Shown here one piece after another: positions 1-8,422 of a DNA stretch of 64,000 nt (positions are counted from its first letter, which is position 1; every line of letters starts with the position of its first letter). Position numbers and translations under genes: made by a program. The stretch comes from an uncultured SAR116 cluster alpha proteobacterium (GTDB lineage Bacteria > Pseudomonadota > Alphaproteobacteria > Puniceispirillales > Marisalimonadaceae), in contig CACNGC010000005.1 in assembly GCA_902619805.1 (NCBI GenBank), forward strand, positions 45,176 to 109,175, read 5' to 3'. Under the pieces are notes generated by a model that was not told the DNA's origin, did no database searches, and saw nothing but the letters and a program-made list of their open reading frames with translations.

Positions 1-1007
1 GGTCTCTCTAAAAATTTTGGAGGAAAGTCAAATATTTGCCACCTTGTTAAAAAATCATCAAGACCTGCAACAATTAAAGAGGAATCATCCGGAAATAATA
101 TATTATCCCATATTGGTCCATTCACAGCATTAAAATCCCTTACTAATGTCCAATTTTTAGTGTCTAATATTATCATCCTCCCCTTTGCATTACCAAAACT
201 GATCATATTTTCCTTTTCTAGGTAGTACATGGATAATATAGGGACTCTATCTTCTTTTATGTTTAATATGATCTCATCTTTATCAAATTTATTTATACTT
301 ATTTGCCCATCTGTTGAACCATAAGCAATAAAATTTCTTTGTTCATCTATTTCAAATTTTGATATTCCCCATCCATTCTTTATTAAAGGCCTAATATATT
401 CACCATTTTCAGCTTTCCAAAGTTTAATTTCACCATCATACCCTGAACTATATATATACTTATTATCTTTTGAGTATTGCACTGAATAAACAGGACCCTT
501 ATGCCCAACAAGTGAGTGTATTTTTTTTCTTTCTTTTAAATCCCACACTCCAACACTTCCATCCCAACTTGCTGACAATAAATACCTCCCATTTTTTGAA
601 AACTCTAAGTCAGCAATTTTCCCTCTATGATTTCCTAGTTTAATTGGTTGTATTTCTTCATTAACTTTATAAATTTCATTTAATGACCATAGTAAGATAT
701 TGTTGTCATCCCCTCCTGATACTAATAAATCATTTGCAGGTGAGAAACTAACCGCATTAACTGCAGCATCATGGCCGATTAAAGTAATTTTTTCTTTAAT
801 TGGATTTAAATCCCAGATTACAACAGAATAATCAAAACTAGCACTAGCCATAAGTTGAGCATTTGTTGACACAGCTAATCCTTTAACTGGACCCCCATGG
901 GCAGTATATTGTTCAATTGCAATTGAACTTTTAACTATAAATAGAAAAGATATCATAATTAATTTATAAACTATGATATCTTTAATAGAGATTGTCTTAA
1001 AAAGCAT
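1..1007 (-). CDS. WD40 beta-propeller protein, partial (C-terminus off the left edge)
   Basis: The reading frame is open from an ATG at 1007 to the window edge, so the C-terminus is missing. The translation starts with a hydrophobic signal-like stretch (MISFLFIVKSSIA, from a second ATG at 956) and then shows repeated WD40 blades: GGPVKGLAVS, GHDAAVNAVSFSP, SGGDDNNILLWSL, SASWDGSVGVWDL, GHKGPVYSVQYS and SSGYDGEIKLW. It is therefore probably an exported beta-propeller. It follows the formate dehydrogenase cytochrome gene by 15 bases and is probably cotranscribed. From memory, WD40 proteins, some with a C-terminal cytochrome c domain, occur beside alphaproteobacterial formate dehydrogenases; whether a haem domain follows here cannot be seen. 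Neither start has a clear Shine-Dalgarno sequence. Confidence 0.8.
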   Translation of the reverse strand, partial: MLFKTISIKDIIVYKLIMISFLFIVKSSIAIEQYTAHGGPVKGLAVSTNAQLMASASFDYSVVIWDLNPIKEKITLIGHDAAVNAVSFSPANDLLVSGGDDNNILLWSLNEIYKVNEEIQPIKLGNHRGKIADLEFSKNGRYLLSASWDGSVGVWDLKERKKIHSLVGHKGPVYSVQYSKDNKYIYSSGYDGEIKLWKAENGEYIRPLIKNGWGISKFEIDEQRNFIAYGSTDGQISINKFDKDEIILNIKEDRVPILSMYYLEKENMISFGNAKGRMIILDTKNWTLVRDFNAVNGPIWDNILFPDDSSLIVAGLDDFLTRWQIFDFPPKFLER

Positions 1008-1022
1008 TTATTCTAATAATAT

Positions 1023-2084
1023 TTACTCTGCAGGTTCAGGCTTGGATTTTTTCTCTTCTTCCACTTCTTTAACCCATAAACCGTGGTGTTCTTTTGCCCA
1101 ATTCTTATCTACTTCACCACTGTTCATTGCATCTAAAGCACCTTCCATTCCAACAGAACCAATATAAATATGTGCAATTATCATTATCATTAGCCCTAAG
1201 GAAACTATTCCATGCCACACCTGATTATACTGCTGCTCTTGCAAAAGAGTTAGCTCAGTAGGCAGGCCTAAACCTAGAACATTAAGTAAAGCAAATGTGT
1301 CAGCAAACATTGTAGTTTGAAAAGGGAACATTAATGCGATACCAGACATACTTACAGATAAGCCACCAATCATTGTAATCCAAAAGATCATTTTTTGACC
1401 TGCATTAAATTTTTTAGCTGGTGGGTGTAATCCTGCTTTGAATATACCTCCTCCCATTTTTAACCATTCCCAGTCAACTTTATTTGGTATGTTATGTCTT
1501 ACCCACAACACAAATGCCAGTGCGAGACCTAACATAAATGCAAACGCTAAGTAGTTATGAATATATTTTCCACCAATTGTAATTGCTGTAAATATTTCTG
1601 GACCAAATATTGGCAATAATACATATTTTCCATACATTAGATTTAAGCCTGTTAGAGCTAATAAAACAAATGACCCAGCCATAAGCCAGTGTGCAAATCT
1701 ATCAATTGCAGCAAATCTTAAAATTGTATCACCAGAAAGACCTGCATCTACTTTTATTTTGCCTCTATACATATAAAAAGCAAAAAGCACTCCAATAATT
1801 GCTAGTAAACCTAAACCACCATAAAGAGTAACTGGACCATTTCTAATAGCTCTCCAATTATCACCTTCTGATTGTATCATCACAGCAGATAATTGATCTT
1901 TCATTTGTGTAGAACCGGCATTTCCAGTTCGTATATATCTCCACAAGTCAGCATCAGATTTCAATCCTAATGCATTGCCAGGAACTTCTCCTTTGACTTG
2001 AGCAATTGATGTATTTGGATTTGTTGCAAAAGTGAGACTTATCACAAATACCATAGTGAATATAACAAAGAGTTTTTTAACCAT
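1023..2084 (-). CDS. fdhC: Formate dehydrogenase cytochrome b subunit (gamma)
   Basis: This is the membrane anchor that takes electrons from the Fe-S subunit and passes them to quinone through b haems. The 353-residue protein has an N-terminal signal sequence and a periplasmic stretch, then several membrane helices. Histidines in or next to the helices fit haem ligation: IDRFAHWLMAGSF, KYIHNYLAFAF, WHGIVSLGLM and IIAHIYIGSVGMEG. The last segment, with ALDAMNSGEVDKNWAKEHH, is typical of the FdoI/FdnI family. The protein is longer than the E. coli subunits because of its N-terminal extension, as is usual in alphaproteobacteria. It lies downstream of the alpha and beta genes, with a small lipoprotein gene between. 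Confidence 0.93.
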   Translation of the reverse strand: MVKKLFVIFTMVFVISLTFATNPNTSIAQVKGEVPGNALGLKSDADLWRYIRTGNAGSTQMKDQLSAVMIQSEGDNWRAIRNGPVTLYGGLGLLAIIGVLFAFYMYRGKIKVDAGLSGDTILRFAAIDRFAHWLMAGSFVLLALTGLNLMYGKYVLLPIFGPEIFTAITIGGKYIHNYLAFAFMLGLALAFVLWVRHNIPNKVDWEWLKMGGGIFKAGLHPPAKKFNAGQKMIFWITMIGGLSVSMSGIALMFPFQTTMFADTFALLNVLGLGLPTELTLLQEQQYNQVWHGIVSLGLMIMIIAHIYIGSVGMEGALDAMNSGEVDKNWAKEHHGLWVKEVEEEKKSKPEPAE

Positions 2085-2097
2085 AAATTCTCTCCTC

Positions 2098-2292
2098 TTA
2101 ATTACTTCTTTGTCTTGAAGTATGCATCTTTAGTTTATATACTTGCTCTTTAGTTAAACTATCGTCTTTTTTACCTAAATACACACCTTTTTTATAATTT
2201 AATATTCTTCCTTGTTCCTCTTGACATGAGCTAAGCACCAGAGATGTTAGAAAGATTGAGATAACTATAATTGTTTTATTTATTTTAATCAT
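2098..2292 (-). CDS. Small lipoprotein in the formate dehydrogenase operon
   Basis: This encodes a peptide of about 64 residues starting MIKINKTIIVISIF. An upstream in-frame ATG at 2304 would add four residues. A hydrophobic stretch is followed by the lipobox LSSC, so the mature protein should be lipid-anchored at a cysteine and about 45 residues long. The remainder is polar (LNYKKGVYLGKKDDSLTKEQ). The gene is 13 bases upstream of the cytochrome b gene and on the same strand. I do not recognise the family. Its place suggests a structural or assembly role with the membrane part of the enzyme, which is inference. Confidence 0.7.
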   Translation of the reverse strand: MIKINKTIIVISIFLTSLVLSSCQEEQGRILNYKKGVYLGKKDDSLTKEQVYKLKMHTSRQRSN

Positions 2293-2325
2293 TACATACC
2301 CCAAATTTGCAATATTTTAAGAATC

Positions 2326-2354
2326 AAAAAAGGCGGAAAAATTCCACCTTTTTT
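2326..2354 (-). terminator. Intrinsic terminator or attenuator between fdhB and the lipoprotein gene
   Basis: A GC-containing stem with one mismatch (GGCGGAA against TTCCACC on the + strand) is flanked by A and T runs on both sides. It begins about 10 bases after the end of the iron-sulfur subunit gene. The symmetric A/T flanks would allow termination in either direction. Its position inside the operon suggests partial termination that lowers expression of the membrane subunit relative to the soluble subunits. Confidence 0.6.
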
Positions 2355-2364
2355 ATATATATTT

Positions 2365-2955
2365 TTAGCCTTTCAGCTGGTATGCAGTGCCCCAACCCCA
2401 AGCACCAGATCCAAAGCCACGAGCAACTACTCTTTCTCTAAAGATATCAGCTACTTCGTCTCCGTCACCAGCAAGTAATGCTTTAGTTGCACACATCTCT
2501 GCACATGATGGTAATTTACCCTCTGCAAGTCTGTTTCGTCCATATTTCTGAAACTCTAACTCACCCATATCATCTTCAGGTCCACCTGCACAGAAAGTAC
2601 ATTTATCCATCTTACCCCTAGATCCATAATTTCCCGCTTGAGGAAATTGCGGAGCTCCGAAAGGACAAGCATAGAAGCAGTAACCACATCCGATGCATAG
2701 ATCTTTAGAATGTAAAACAACACCCTGATCTGTTTGATAAAAACAATCAACTGGACACACTGCCATACAAGGAGCATCTGAACAATGCATACAGGCTACA
2801 GAGATTGATCTTTCTCCAGGCTTACCATCTTGGATGGTTACAACCCTTCTTCTATTAATTCCCCATGGAACCTCATGTTCATTCTTACATGCTGTTACAC
2901 AGGCGTTACACTCAATACATCTTTCTGCATCGCATAAGAATTTCATTCGTGCCAT
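2365..2955 (-). CDS. fdhB: Formate dehydrogenase iron-sulfur subunit (beta)
   Basis: This ferredoxin-like subunit moves electrons from the catalytic subunit to the cytochrome b subunit. The 196 residues carry four cysteine clusters: CDAERCIECNACVTACK, CMHCSDAPCMAVCP, CIGCGYCFYACP and KCTFC followed by PSCAEMCATKAL. This pattern fits four [4Fe-4S] centres. The protein is shorter than E. coli FdoH and has no C-terminal membrane helix, so it must bind the membrane through the gamma subunit. The start ATG has a strong Shine-Dalgarno sequence (AAAGGAGGG). The gene lies 14 bases downstream of the catalytic subunit gene. Confidence 0.95.
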   Translation of the reverse strand: MARMKFLCDAERCIECNACVTACKNEHEVPWGINRRRVVTIQDGKPGERSISVACMHCSDAPCMAVCPVDCFYQTDQGVVLHSKDLCIGCGYCFYACPFGAPQFPQAGNYGSRGKMDKCTFCAGGPEDDMGELEFQKYGRNRLAEGKLPSCAEMCATKALLAGDGDEVADIFRERVVARGFGSGAWGWGTAYQLKG

Positions 2956-2969
2956 TTTTAAGCCCTCCT

Positions 2970-5861
2970 TTAAGCTAGTTCAATTTGACACAATGAGCAC
3001 TTAGTCTCTTGCATCTGAGTTACTGAGTCATATCCATAAGTAAATGCAGTGTTTGCTGCTTCACCTAGTACATATGGATCTGAACCTTCTGGATACTTTG
3101 ATCTAAGATCCTCACCTTCCATATGACCACCGAAGTGGAATGGTAAGAAAGCTACACCTTTGGCAACACGCTCGGTTACCATTGCCATAACTTTAATCCT
3201 AGCTCCTTCTGGAGTCGCAACCCAAACCATTGCACCGTTTCTAATTCCTTTAGAGTTGGCATCAAATGGATTGATTTCAACAAACATGTCTTGTTGCAAT
3301 TCAGCTAACCATGGGTTTGATCTTGTCTCATCTCCACCACCTTCATATTCAACCAATCTACCGGAAGTTAGAATGATCGGATATTTAACAGAGTGATCCA
3401 CATCTTGAATAGACTTATACAATGTTGGGAGTCTATATGCCATTCTATCAGAATATGTAGGATAATCGGCTACAAGGTCTCTTCTAGAAGTGTATAGTGG
3501 CTCTCTGTGTAATGGGATTGGATCTGGGAATGTCCAAACCTTAACTCTTGCCTTAGCGTTTCCAAATGGAGCACAACCATGTTTAATAGCAACTCTTTGG
3601 ATACCACCAGATAAGTCAACTTTCCAGTTAGTTTTATCTCCAGCAACTTTATCAATTGCGGCTTTTTCATCAGCTGTTAAATCTTTATCCCAGCCAAGTT
3701 TTTTAAGCATTGCCATTGTAAATTGTGGATAACCGTCTTTAATCTCAGAACCAACCGGATATGAACCTTCAGCTAATAGATTGTTACCTTCGTGTTCAAC
3801 ACCAAATCTTGCTCTAAAACATAATCCACCTTCTGCCACTGGCTTTGATGTGTCATATAACAATGGTGTACCAGGGTGTTTCATTTCTGGGTTACCCCAA
3901 CAAGGCCAAGGTAAACCATAATAATCACCATCAAGTTCGCCACCAACAGCTCTTAGAGTGGTTTTATCAAAAACATGTTGATTCTTCATGTGAGCTTTTA
4001 GTCTCTCTGGTGATTGACCAGTATATCCTATTGTCCACATACCACTATTGAACTCTTTAGTTACGTCTTCAATATAAGGCTCATCATTAGTTACCTTAAT
4101 ATTTTTGAACATACGGTCTGCAAACCCAAACTTTTTTGCAAACTTGTATATAATGGTATGATCAGGAAGTGAGTCAAAAGATGGCTCGATAACCTTCTCT
4201 CTCCATTGAAGTGATCTATTGGATGAAGTAAGGGATCCATATGTCTCAAACTGAGTAGTAGATGGGAGTAAATAAACGCCATCTGTTCTATCAGATAAAA
4301 CTGCAGAAACTGTTGGGTAAGGATCAATTACAACCATAAGGTCTAACTTCTCCATTGCAACTTTCATTTCCTTCATTCTAGTTTGAGAGTTAGGAGCATG
4401 TCCCCAGAATACCATTGCTTTTAAATTATCTGGCTGTTCTATATTTTCTTTCTTTTCAAGAACACCATCAATCCATCTTGATACAGGTATACCCTTCTGG
4501 TTCATCATACTCTTAGTTTTACCATCTTTACCTTTCATTGAAGCAAATCTGGCTTTAATCCAATTGTAATCTTCTCCCCATACTCTTGACCAATGTTTCC
4601 AAGCACCGGCGGATAAACCGTAGTACCCTGGTAAAGAATGGGATAAAATACAAAAGTCGGTAGCACCTTGAACATTGTCGTGACCTCGGAATATATTAGC
4701 ACCTCCACCTGCGGTTCCCATGTTTCCTAAAGCTAATTGGAATGCACAATACGCTCTTGTGTTGTTATTTCCGTTAGTATGCTGAGTTCCACCCATACAC
4801 CAGATAAATGTACCAGGTCTGTTGTTAGCCATTATTTTAGCTACTCTTTTTAACTGAGATCCAGGAACTCCAGTAACTCTTTCTGTTTCCTCAGGATTCC
4901 ATTTCTTAACTTCAGCTCTAACGTCATCCATACCATAGACACGTTGCCTAATAAATTCTTTATCTTCCCATTTATTTTCGAAGATATGCCACATAATTCC
5001 CCAAATCAACGCAACATCTGATCCTGGACGAAATCTTACAAATTCGTCAGCGTGCGCTGCAGTTCTAGTAAAACGTGGATCGCATACAATTAATGGAGCA
5101 TTATTTTGCTCTTTTGCTTTCATTAAGTGCATTAATGAAACTGGGTGCGCTTCTGCTGGGTTTCCACCAATGACAAACATGGCCTTAGAATTGTGAATGT
5201 CATTATAAGAATTTGTCATCGCACCGTAACCCCAAGTGTTAGCAACACCTGCAACTGTTGTTGAATGACATATTCTTGCCTGGTGATCTCCGTTGTTAGA
5301 GCCCCAATATGCATAAAATTTTCTAAATAAATATGACTGCTCATTATTAAATTTAGCAGAACCTAACCAATAAACAGAATCAGGGCCTGATGAAGTTCTG
5401 ATGGATTCCATCTTGTCGCCAATTTCATTTATGGCATCATCCCATGACATTCTTGTCCATTTGCCACTTACAAGTTTCATAGGATATTTTAATCTTCTTT
5501 CTCCACTTGCTGTTTCTCTTACAGACGCACCCTTAGAGCAATGAGCACCTAAATTAATTGGGCTATCCCAACCTGGCTCTTGACCTGTCCACACACCATT
5601 TTGAACTTCAGCCATAATCGTACAACCAACTGAACAATGCGTACAAACTGTTTTCTTCATGGATACTGCAGAGGTTGAAAATGAAGCCTTTGCTGGCTTA
5701 ACATTTGAACCTGTGAGTGCTGCAACGGTGGCTAATCCCCCTACCGCTAATCCTGAACCTTTCAAAAAAGTACGTCTATCAACGACTTTTTCTGAGGTTT
5801 TACCGATGAAAGATGAAGTTTGGGAGCCTATCGCCACCCCTTTCGCCTTCTTTCTAAGCAT
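2970..5861 (-). CDS. fdhA: Formate dehydrogenase catalytic subunit (molybdopterin, Tat-exported)
   Basis: This oxidises formate to CO2 at a bis-molybdopterin-guanine-dinucleotide Mo or W centre. A Tat signal is at residues 28-37 (DRRTFLKGSG), followed by a hydrophobic run, so the enzyme should face the periplasm. The N-terminal [4Fe-4S] ligands are Cys73, Cys76, Cys80 and Cys108. The metal-coordinating residue is Cys198 in RICHSTT, where E. coli FdnG has selenocysteine, so no selenocysteine machinery is needed. At 963 residues it is close to the usual 950-1020 of the respiratory FdhA/FdoG family. It is first of the three structural genes on this strand and follows the Tat-leader gene by 31 bases. 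Confidence 0.96.
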   Translation of the reverse strand: MLRKKAKGVAIGSQTSSFIGKTSEKVVDRRTFLKGSGLAVGGLATVAALTGSNVKPAKASFSTSAVSMKKTVCTHCSVGCTIMAEVQNGVWTGQEPGWDSPINLGAHCSKGASVRETASGERRLKYPMKLVSGKWTRMSWDDAINEIGDKMESIRTSSGPDSVYWLGSAKFNNEQSYLFRKFYAYWGSNNGDHQARICHSTTVAGVANTWGYGAMTNSYNDIHNSKAMFVIGGNPAEAHPVSLMHLMKAKEQNNAPLIVCDPRFTRTAAHADEFVRFRPGSDVALIWGIMWHIFENKWEDKEFIRQRVYGMDDVRAEVKKWNPEETERVTGVPGSQLKRVAKIMANNRPGTFIWCMGGTQHTNGNNNTRAYCAFQLALGNMGTAGGGANIFRGHDNVQGATDFCILSHSLPGYYGLSAGAWKHWSRVWGEDYNWIKARFASMKGKDGKTKSMMNQKGIPVSRWIDGVLEKKENIEQPDNLKAMVFWGHAPNSQTRMKEMKVAMEKLDLMVVIDPYPTVSAVLSDRTDGVYLLPSTTQFETYGSLTSSNRSLQWREKVIEPSFDSLPDHTIIYKFAKKFGFADRMFKNIKVTNDEPYIEDVTKEFNSGMWTIGYTGQSPERLKAHMKNQHVFDKTTLRAVGGELDGDYYGLPWPCWGNPEMKHPGTPLLYDTSKPVAEGGLCFRARFGVEHEGNNLLAEGSYPVGSEIKDGYPQFTMAMLKKLGWDKDLTADEKAAIDKVAGDKTNWKVDLSGGIQRVAIKHGCAPFGNAKARVKVWTFPDPIPLHREPLYTSRRDLVADYPTYSDRMAYRLPTLYKSIQDVDHSVKYPIILTSGRLVEYEGGGDETRSNPWLAELQQDMFVEINPFDANSKGIRNGAMVWVATPEGARIKVMAMVTERVAKGVAFLPFHFGGHMEGEDLRSKYPEGSDPYVLGEAANTAFTYGYDSVTQMQETKCSLCQIELA

Positions 5862-5892
5862 ACTTTTCCTCCTTAAAATTGATTAATTAATA

Positions 5893-6081
5893 TTAGAACC
5901 TAGCGGTCTCATAATAAGTTTTTACATGCTTTGTTTTCTGGTAGCCTGAACCAGCAGTATTCATGGTCTCGTTAGCAGATGCTGTTTTGGTAACAGTTGC
6001 AGCCACTGTGGCGGCGGCAGCTGTAATAGCGGCACCTTTTAAAAAGTCTCTCCTACCATTCTTAGATTTATCAATCTTCAT
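5893..6081 (-). CDS. Formate dehydrogenase region Tat-leader small protein
   Basis: This 62-residue protein is mostly a Tat signal: NGRRDFLKGAAIT followed by an alanine/threonine-rich hydrophobic run, then a short tail ending TKHVKTYYETARF. It matches the small formate-dehydrogenase-region Tat-target family (TIGR02811 as I recall it) found just upstream of fdhA in many proteobacteria. The mature part is only about 25 residues. Its function is not established; it may help export or assemble the enzyme. An intrinsic terminator separates it from the chaperone gene upstream. Confidence 0.85.
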   Translation of the reverse strand: MKIDKSKNGRRDFLKGAAITAAAATVAATVTKTASANETMNTAGSGYQKTKHVKTYYETARF

Positions 6082-6095
6082 TTTACACTCCTTAA

Positions 6096-6117
6096 TAAAA
6101 AGCTCATTAATATGAGC
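6096..6117 (-). terminator. Intrinsic terminator after the TorD-like chaperone gene
   Basis: Read on the minus strand, GCTCAT, a four-base loop and ATGAGC are followed by TTTTTATT. The element sits between the chaperone gene and the Tat-leader gene. It suggests that the structural fdh genes either have their own promoter or are attenuated relative to the accessory genes. Confidence 0.65.
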
Positions 6118-6138
6118 CCATGAAACAGGGGCCTATCG

Positions 6139-6771
6139 CTACCCCGAGACATTCATTGAGAACGACGCACGTTCAATTTCCATAAATTCTTTACCAATAG
6201 TTCCGATTGGTGAATAAAAAACAGCAATCTTGGAACTTTCTATATCTCTCATAAGCAAGTCAACCCATGGAGCTAAATGCTTATTAAAAAAATCTTTTTG
6301 CTCTGTAATAGAATATTTTTTTTCAAACTTTCCAAGTATCAAGCCAGACATCATGTCAAATATGCTCGCGATATGATCCTCCGGCTCCTTAACATTTTCC
6401 TCTAGCTTGATGCCTATTTTTTGCATATCCTGTCTTAACTTTGCTAAAGGCTTGTCTTTTAAAAATCCAGTCAAATAGTAAGATGCAAAGGGGAGAATTT
6501 CACCTCTACCGACACCTACAAAAATTCTAACGTACTCATCTCTAATAGTTGGGAGATCAAGAGAAGTAGCTAATTTAGAAAGTGTTTTTATGGATTTTCC
6601 AATGGGAGAATCATCAGAAACAAGCATTGTTAACTGATTTACTAAATTTTCGTCAGGTTCTGCTCTTAAAAGATTAGCTAAAAATGAATACATGTCAGCA
6701 CGTAACTGATCTTCTGCATTAATATTGTGTATAATATTAGCTCTATTATAGCTCAAATTATACCCCCCCAA
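6139..6771 (-). CDS. TorD/DmsD-family molybdoenzyme chaperone
   Basis: This 210-residue protein is probably the dedicated cytoplasmic chaperone that holds the FdhA precursor until its cofactor is inserted and the Tat signal is released. Family features are the all-helical pattern, RADMYSFLANLLRAEPDE near the N-terminus, EYVRIFVGVGRGEILPFASYYLTG in the middle, and EPEDHIASIFDMMSGLI, which corresponds to the conserved E-x-D-H motif of TorD proteins. It lies just upstream of the Tat-leader and fdhA genes on the same strand. The exact start is uncertain because Met24 (RADMYS) and other internal codons are possible. Confidence 0.88.
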   Translation of the reverse strand: MGGYNLSYNRANIIHNINAEDQLRADMYSFLANLLRAEPDENLVNQLTMLVSDDSPIGKSIKTLSKLATSLDLPTIRDEYVRIFVGVGRGEILPFASYYLTGFLKDKPLAKLRQDMQKIGIKLEENVKEPEDHIASIFDMMSGLILGKFEKKYSITEQKDFFNKHLAPWVDLLMRDIESSKIAVFYSPIGTIGKEFMEIERASFSMNVSG

Positions 6772-6849
6772 AGATAACTATTTACTATTATTTTGGAAAA
6801 GAAAAGCTTTTTTTTATTAATGTGTTAAGTAAAAGATCAATCTAAACAA

Positions 6850-7638
6850 TTAGATCTTTTGGTTATAATCATTTTTACTGATTTTTGGTTTGAAAACCAT
6901 TGTTTCTGGCTTTATTTTTTTATTACTATTTTGCAAGGAATTTTCAATTTCATCAGTGTTTGTTGATGTTTGTTCTATTAAATTTTTATCTTTTTTTATT
7001 TCGCCAATCTTACTGACATTATTCTTCTTGTCTTTTTCAGAGATAAGTTTTGTTTTGTCATTTTGTTTCTGATTTTGTTTTTTATCTTGATTTTTTCCTT
7101 TAGAAATTTTTTTAATTTTCTTTTTATTTCTTTTATCTGTTGATAATTGAATAGGAGTTATTGATTCGACGTCATTTTTTTCATCCTTATCATCAATCAA
7201 ATCTGACAGATAACCTTTTCCAACTTTATAAGCTGTTTCCATCCCTTCAATAACTGTTGCAGCATCAGTGAAATCTTCATGATAATCATTAATTTCTGCA
7301 TCAGCGAATCTTATTATTGGATTTAATCTCCATACTCTTCGCAACGCTATTTGACGCAATCTGTCAGGAACTCCATCTTTAAAAAAAACATCTAAAGATT
7401 TTTCTTTTTTAATTTTATCAGGATTTGGTAAATTATATTTCTTTAACAATTCATCATCATTAAGTTTATCGTTCTCACTCACTTCTGATGTTGAAGATTT
7501 TGAAACTTCATCACCTTGGGAACTATAAAAATCAGCAGATTCTATTTTAGAAATTTCTTGTTCAGACTTTTGTTTAGATTTTTTCTTAGACCATCTAGAT
7601 AGAAAATTCTCTTCTAATTCTTTGTTATCTTCTTTCAT
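6850..7638 (-). CDS. DUF3306 family protein
   Basis: This 262-residue protein begins with the family hallmark FLSRWSKKKS and contains the core DKIKKEKSLDVFFKDGVPDRLRQIALRRVWRLNPI followed by FADAEINDYHEDF. The second half is low-complexity and rich in Lys, Asn and Gln. DUF3306 proteins are found almost only beside formate dehydrogenase genes, usually paired with DUF3305, but their activity is unknown. The gene is 26 bases downstream of the DUF3305 gene and on the same strand. Confidence 0.85.
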   Translation of the reverse strand: MKEDNKELEENFLSRWSKKKSKQKSEQEISKIESADFYSSQGDEVSKSSTSEVSENDKLNDDELLKKYNLPNPDKIKKEKSLDVFFKDGVPDRLRQIALRRVWRLNPIIRFADAEINDYHEDFTDAATVIEGMETAYKVGKGYLSDLIDDKDEKNDVESITPIQLSTDKRNKKKIKKISKGKNQDKKQNQKQNDKTKLISEKDKKNNVSKIGEIKKDKNLIEQTSTNTDEIENSLQNSNKKIKPETMVFKPKISKNDYNQKI

Positions 7639-7664
7639 TATAAATTAACCTTTAATATCTATTA

Positions 7665-8276
7665 TCAGTTATAATAATTTTTCTTTAGTCTTTGATCCCC
7701 ACCTCGATGAATATTTTCATCAATATTTTTTTTATCCCTTTTTCTTTTCTTAAATTCTTCAGGATGAAAATGAACGCCAACAAACTTATTTAATAACTCA
7801 GCTATCGGGCCATATAATGGAACCTTTTCAACTTTATCCTCTCCACAATCTTCATAATCTTGAATATTATAGGGAGAAAGTGATACCTCAGCTAAATGAA
7901 CATCTATGCTGTTGTTTTCATTATCAACTTCTTCGTTATCGTCTAACAAGTCTCCATCTCTTAAAACTATATAAATTGAAGGGTCTGACGACTGAAGGTT
8001 TTCAGCATAACCTTCTGCTTCAGCACGATGCAAATCAATTGACGCATCTGCAACGAATAAATTTTTATTATCACTATTATGTCGAGAAACATCATTTAAA
8101 AGTGGACGAATTTTAACGTCATTAATTGGAGGATATCCTTCTCCACTTGTTACATCAAGAGGTATCAAATCATTAACTATCCATTTATGACTTTCCCATT
8201 GATTATCAATTTCTTTTTTTTCAAAAATGATTCTCACACCATATAGCAGATGCTTATTATTTTCTAAGCTTATCAT
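7665..8276 (-). CDS. DUF3305 family protein
   Basis: This 203-residue protein carries the family signature GVRIIFEKKEIDNQWESHKW near the N-terminus and VHLAEVSLSPYNIQDYED plus VPLYGPIAELLNKFVGVHFHPEEFKKRKR near the C-terminus. It is first in the leftward fdh accessory run and is paired with DUF3306. The biochemical function is unknown; cofactor maturation or enzyme quality control is inferred from genome context only. The divergent gap to the 4Fe-4S gene (8277-8422) should hold the promoters of both transcription units. Confidence 0.85.
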   Translation of the reverse strand: MISLENNKHLLYGVRIIFEKKEIDNQWESHKWIVNDLIPLDVTSGEGYPPINDVKIRPLLNDVSRHNSDNKNLFVADASIDLHRAEAEGYAENLQSSDPSIYIVLRDGDLLDDNEEVDNENNSIDVHLAEVSLSPYNIQDYEDCGEDKVEKVPLYGPIAELLNKFVGVHFHPEEFKKRKRDKKNIDENIHRGGDQRLKKNYYN

Positions 8277-8422
8277 AATGCCTCATTTATAAACCTTAGA
8301 CAGGTGAGCTAAATAACAACATTAAGAATAAAAAACAAACTAAATTTTTTTTTGTGATGAGAAATTAATTGACATTATACCACAATTAAATAAGTTCTTG
8401 TCTCAATCTTGGGAGGTTGTTT

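Noticed and set aside
5262..5270. Possible selenocysteine position in FdhA
   Set aside because: The codon is a normal Cys codon (RICHSTT) and no in-frame TGA exists in the gene.
6128..6145. GGGG/CCCC pair around the stop codon of the TorD-like gene
   Set aside because: The stem is short with mismatched interior and lacks a T run; the hairpin at 6096-6117 is the better terminator.
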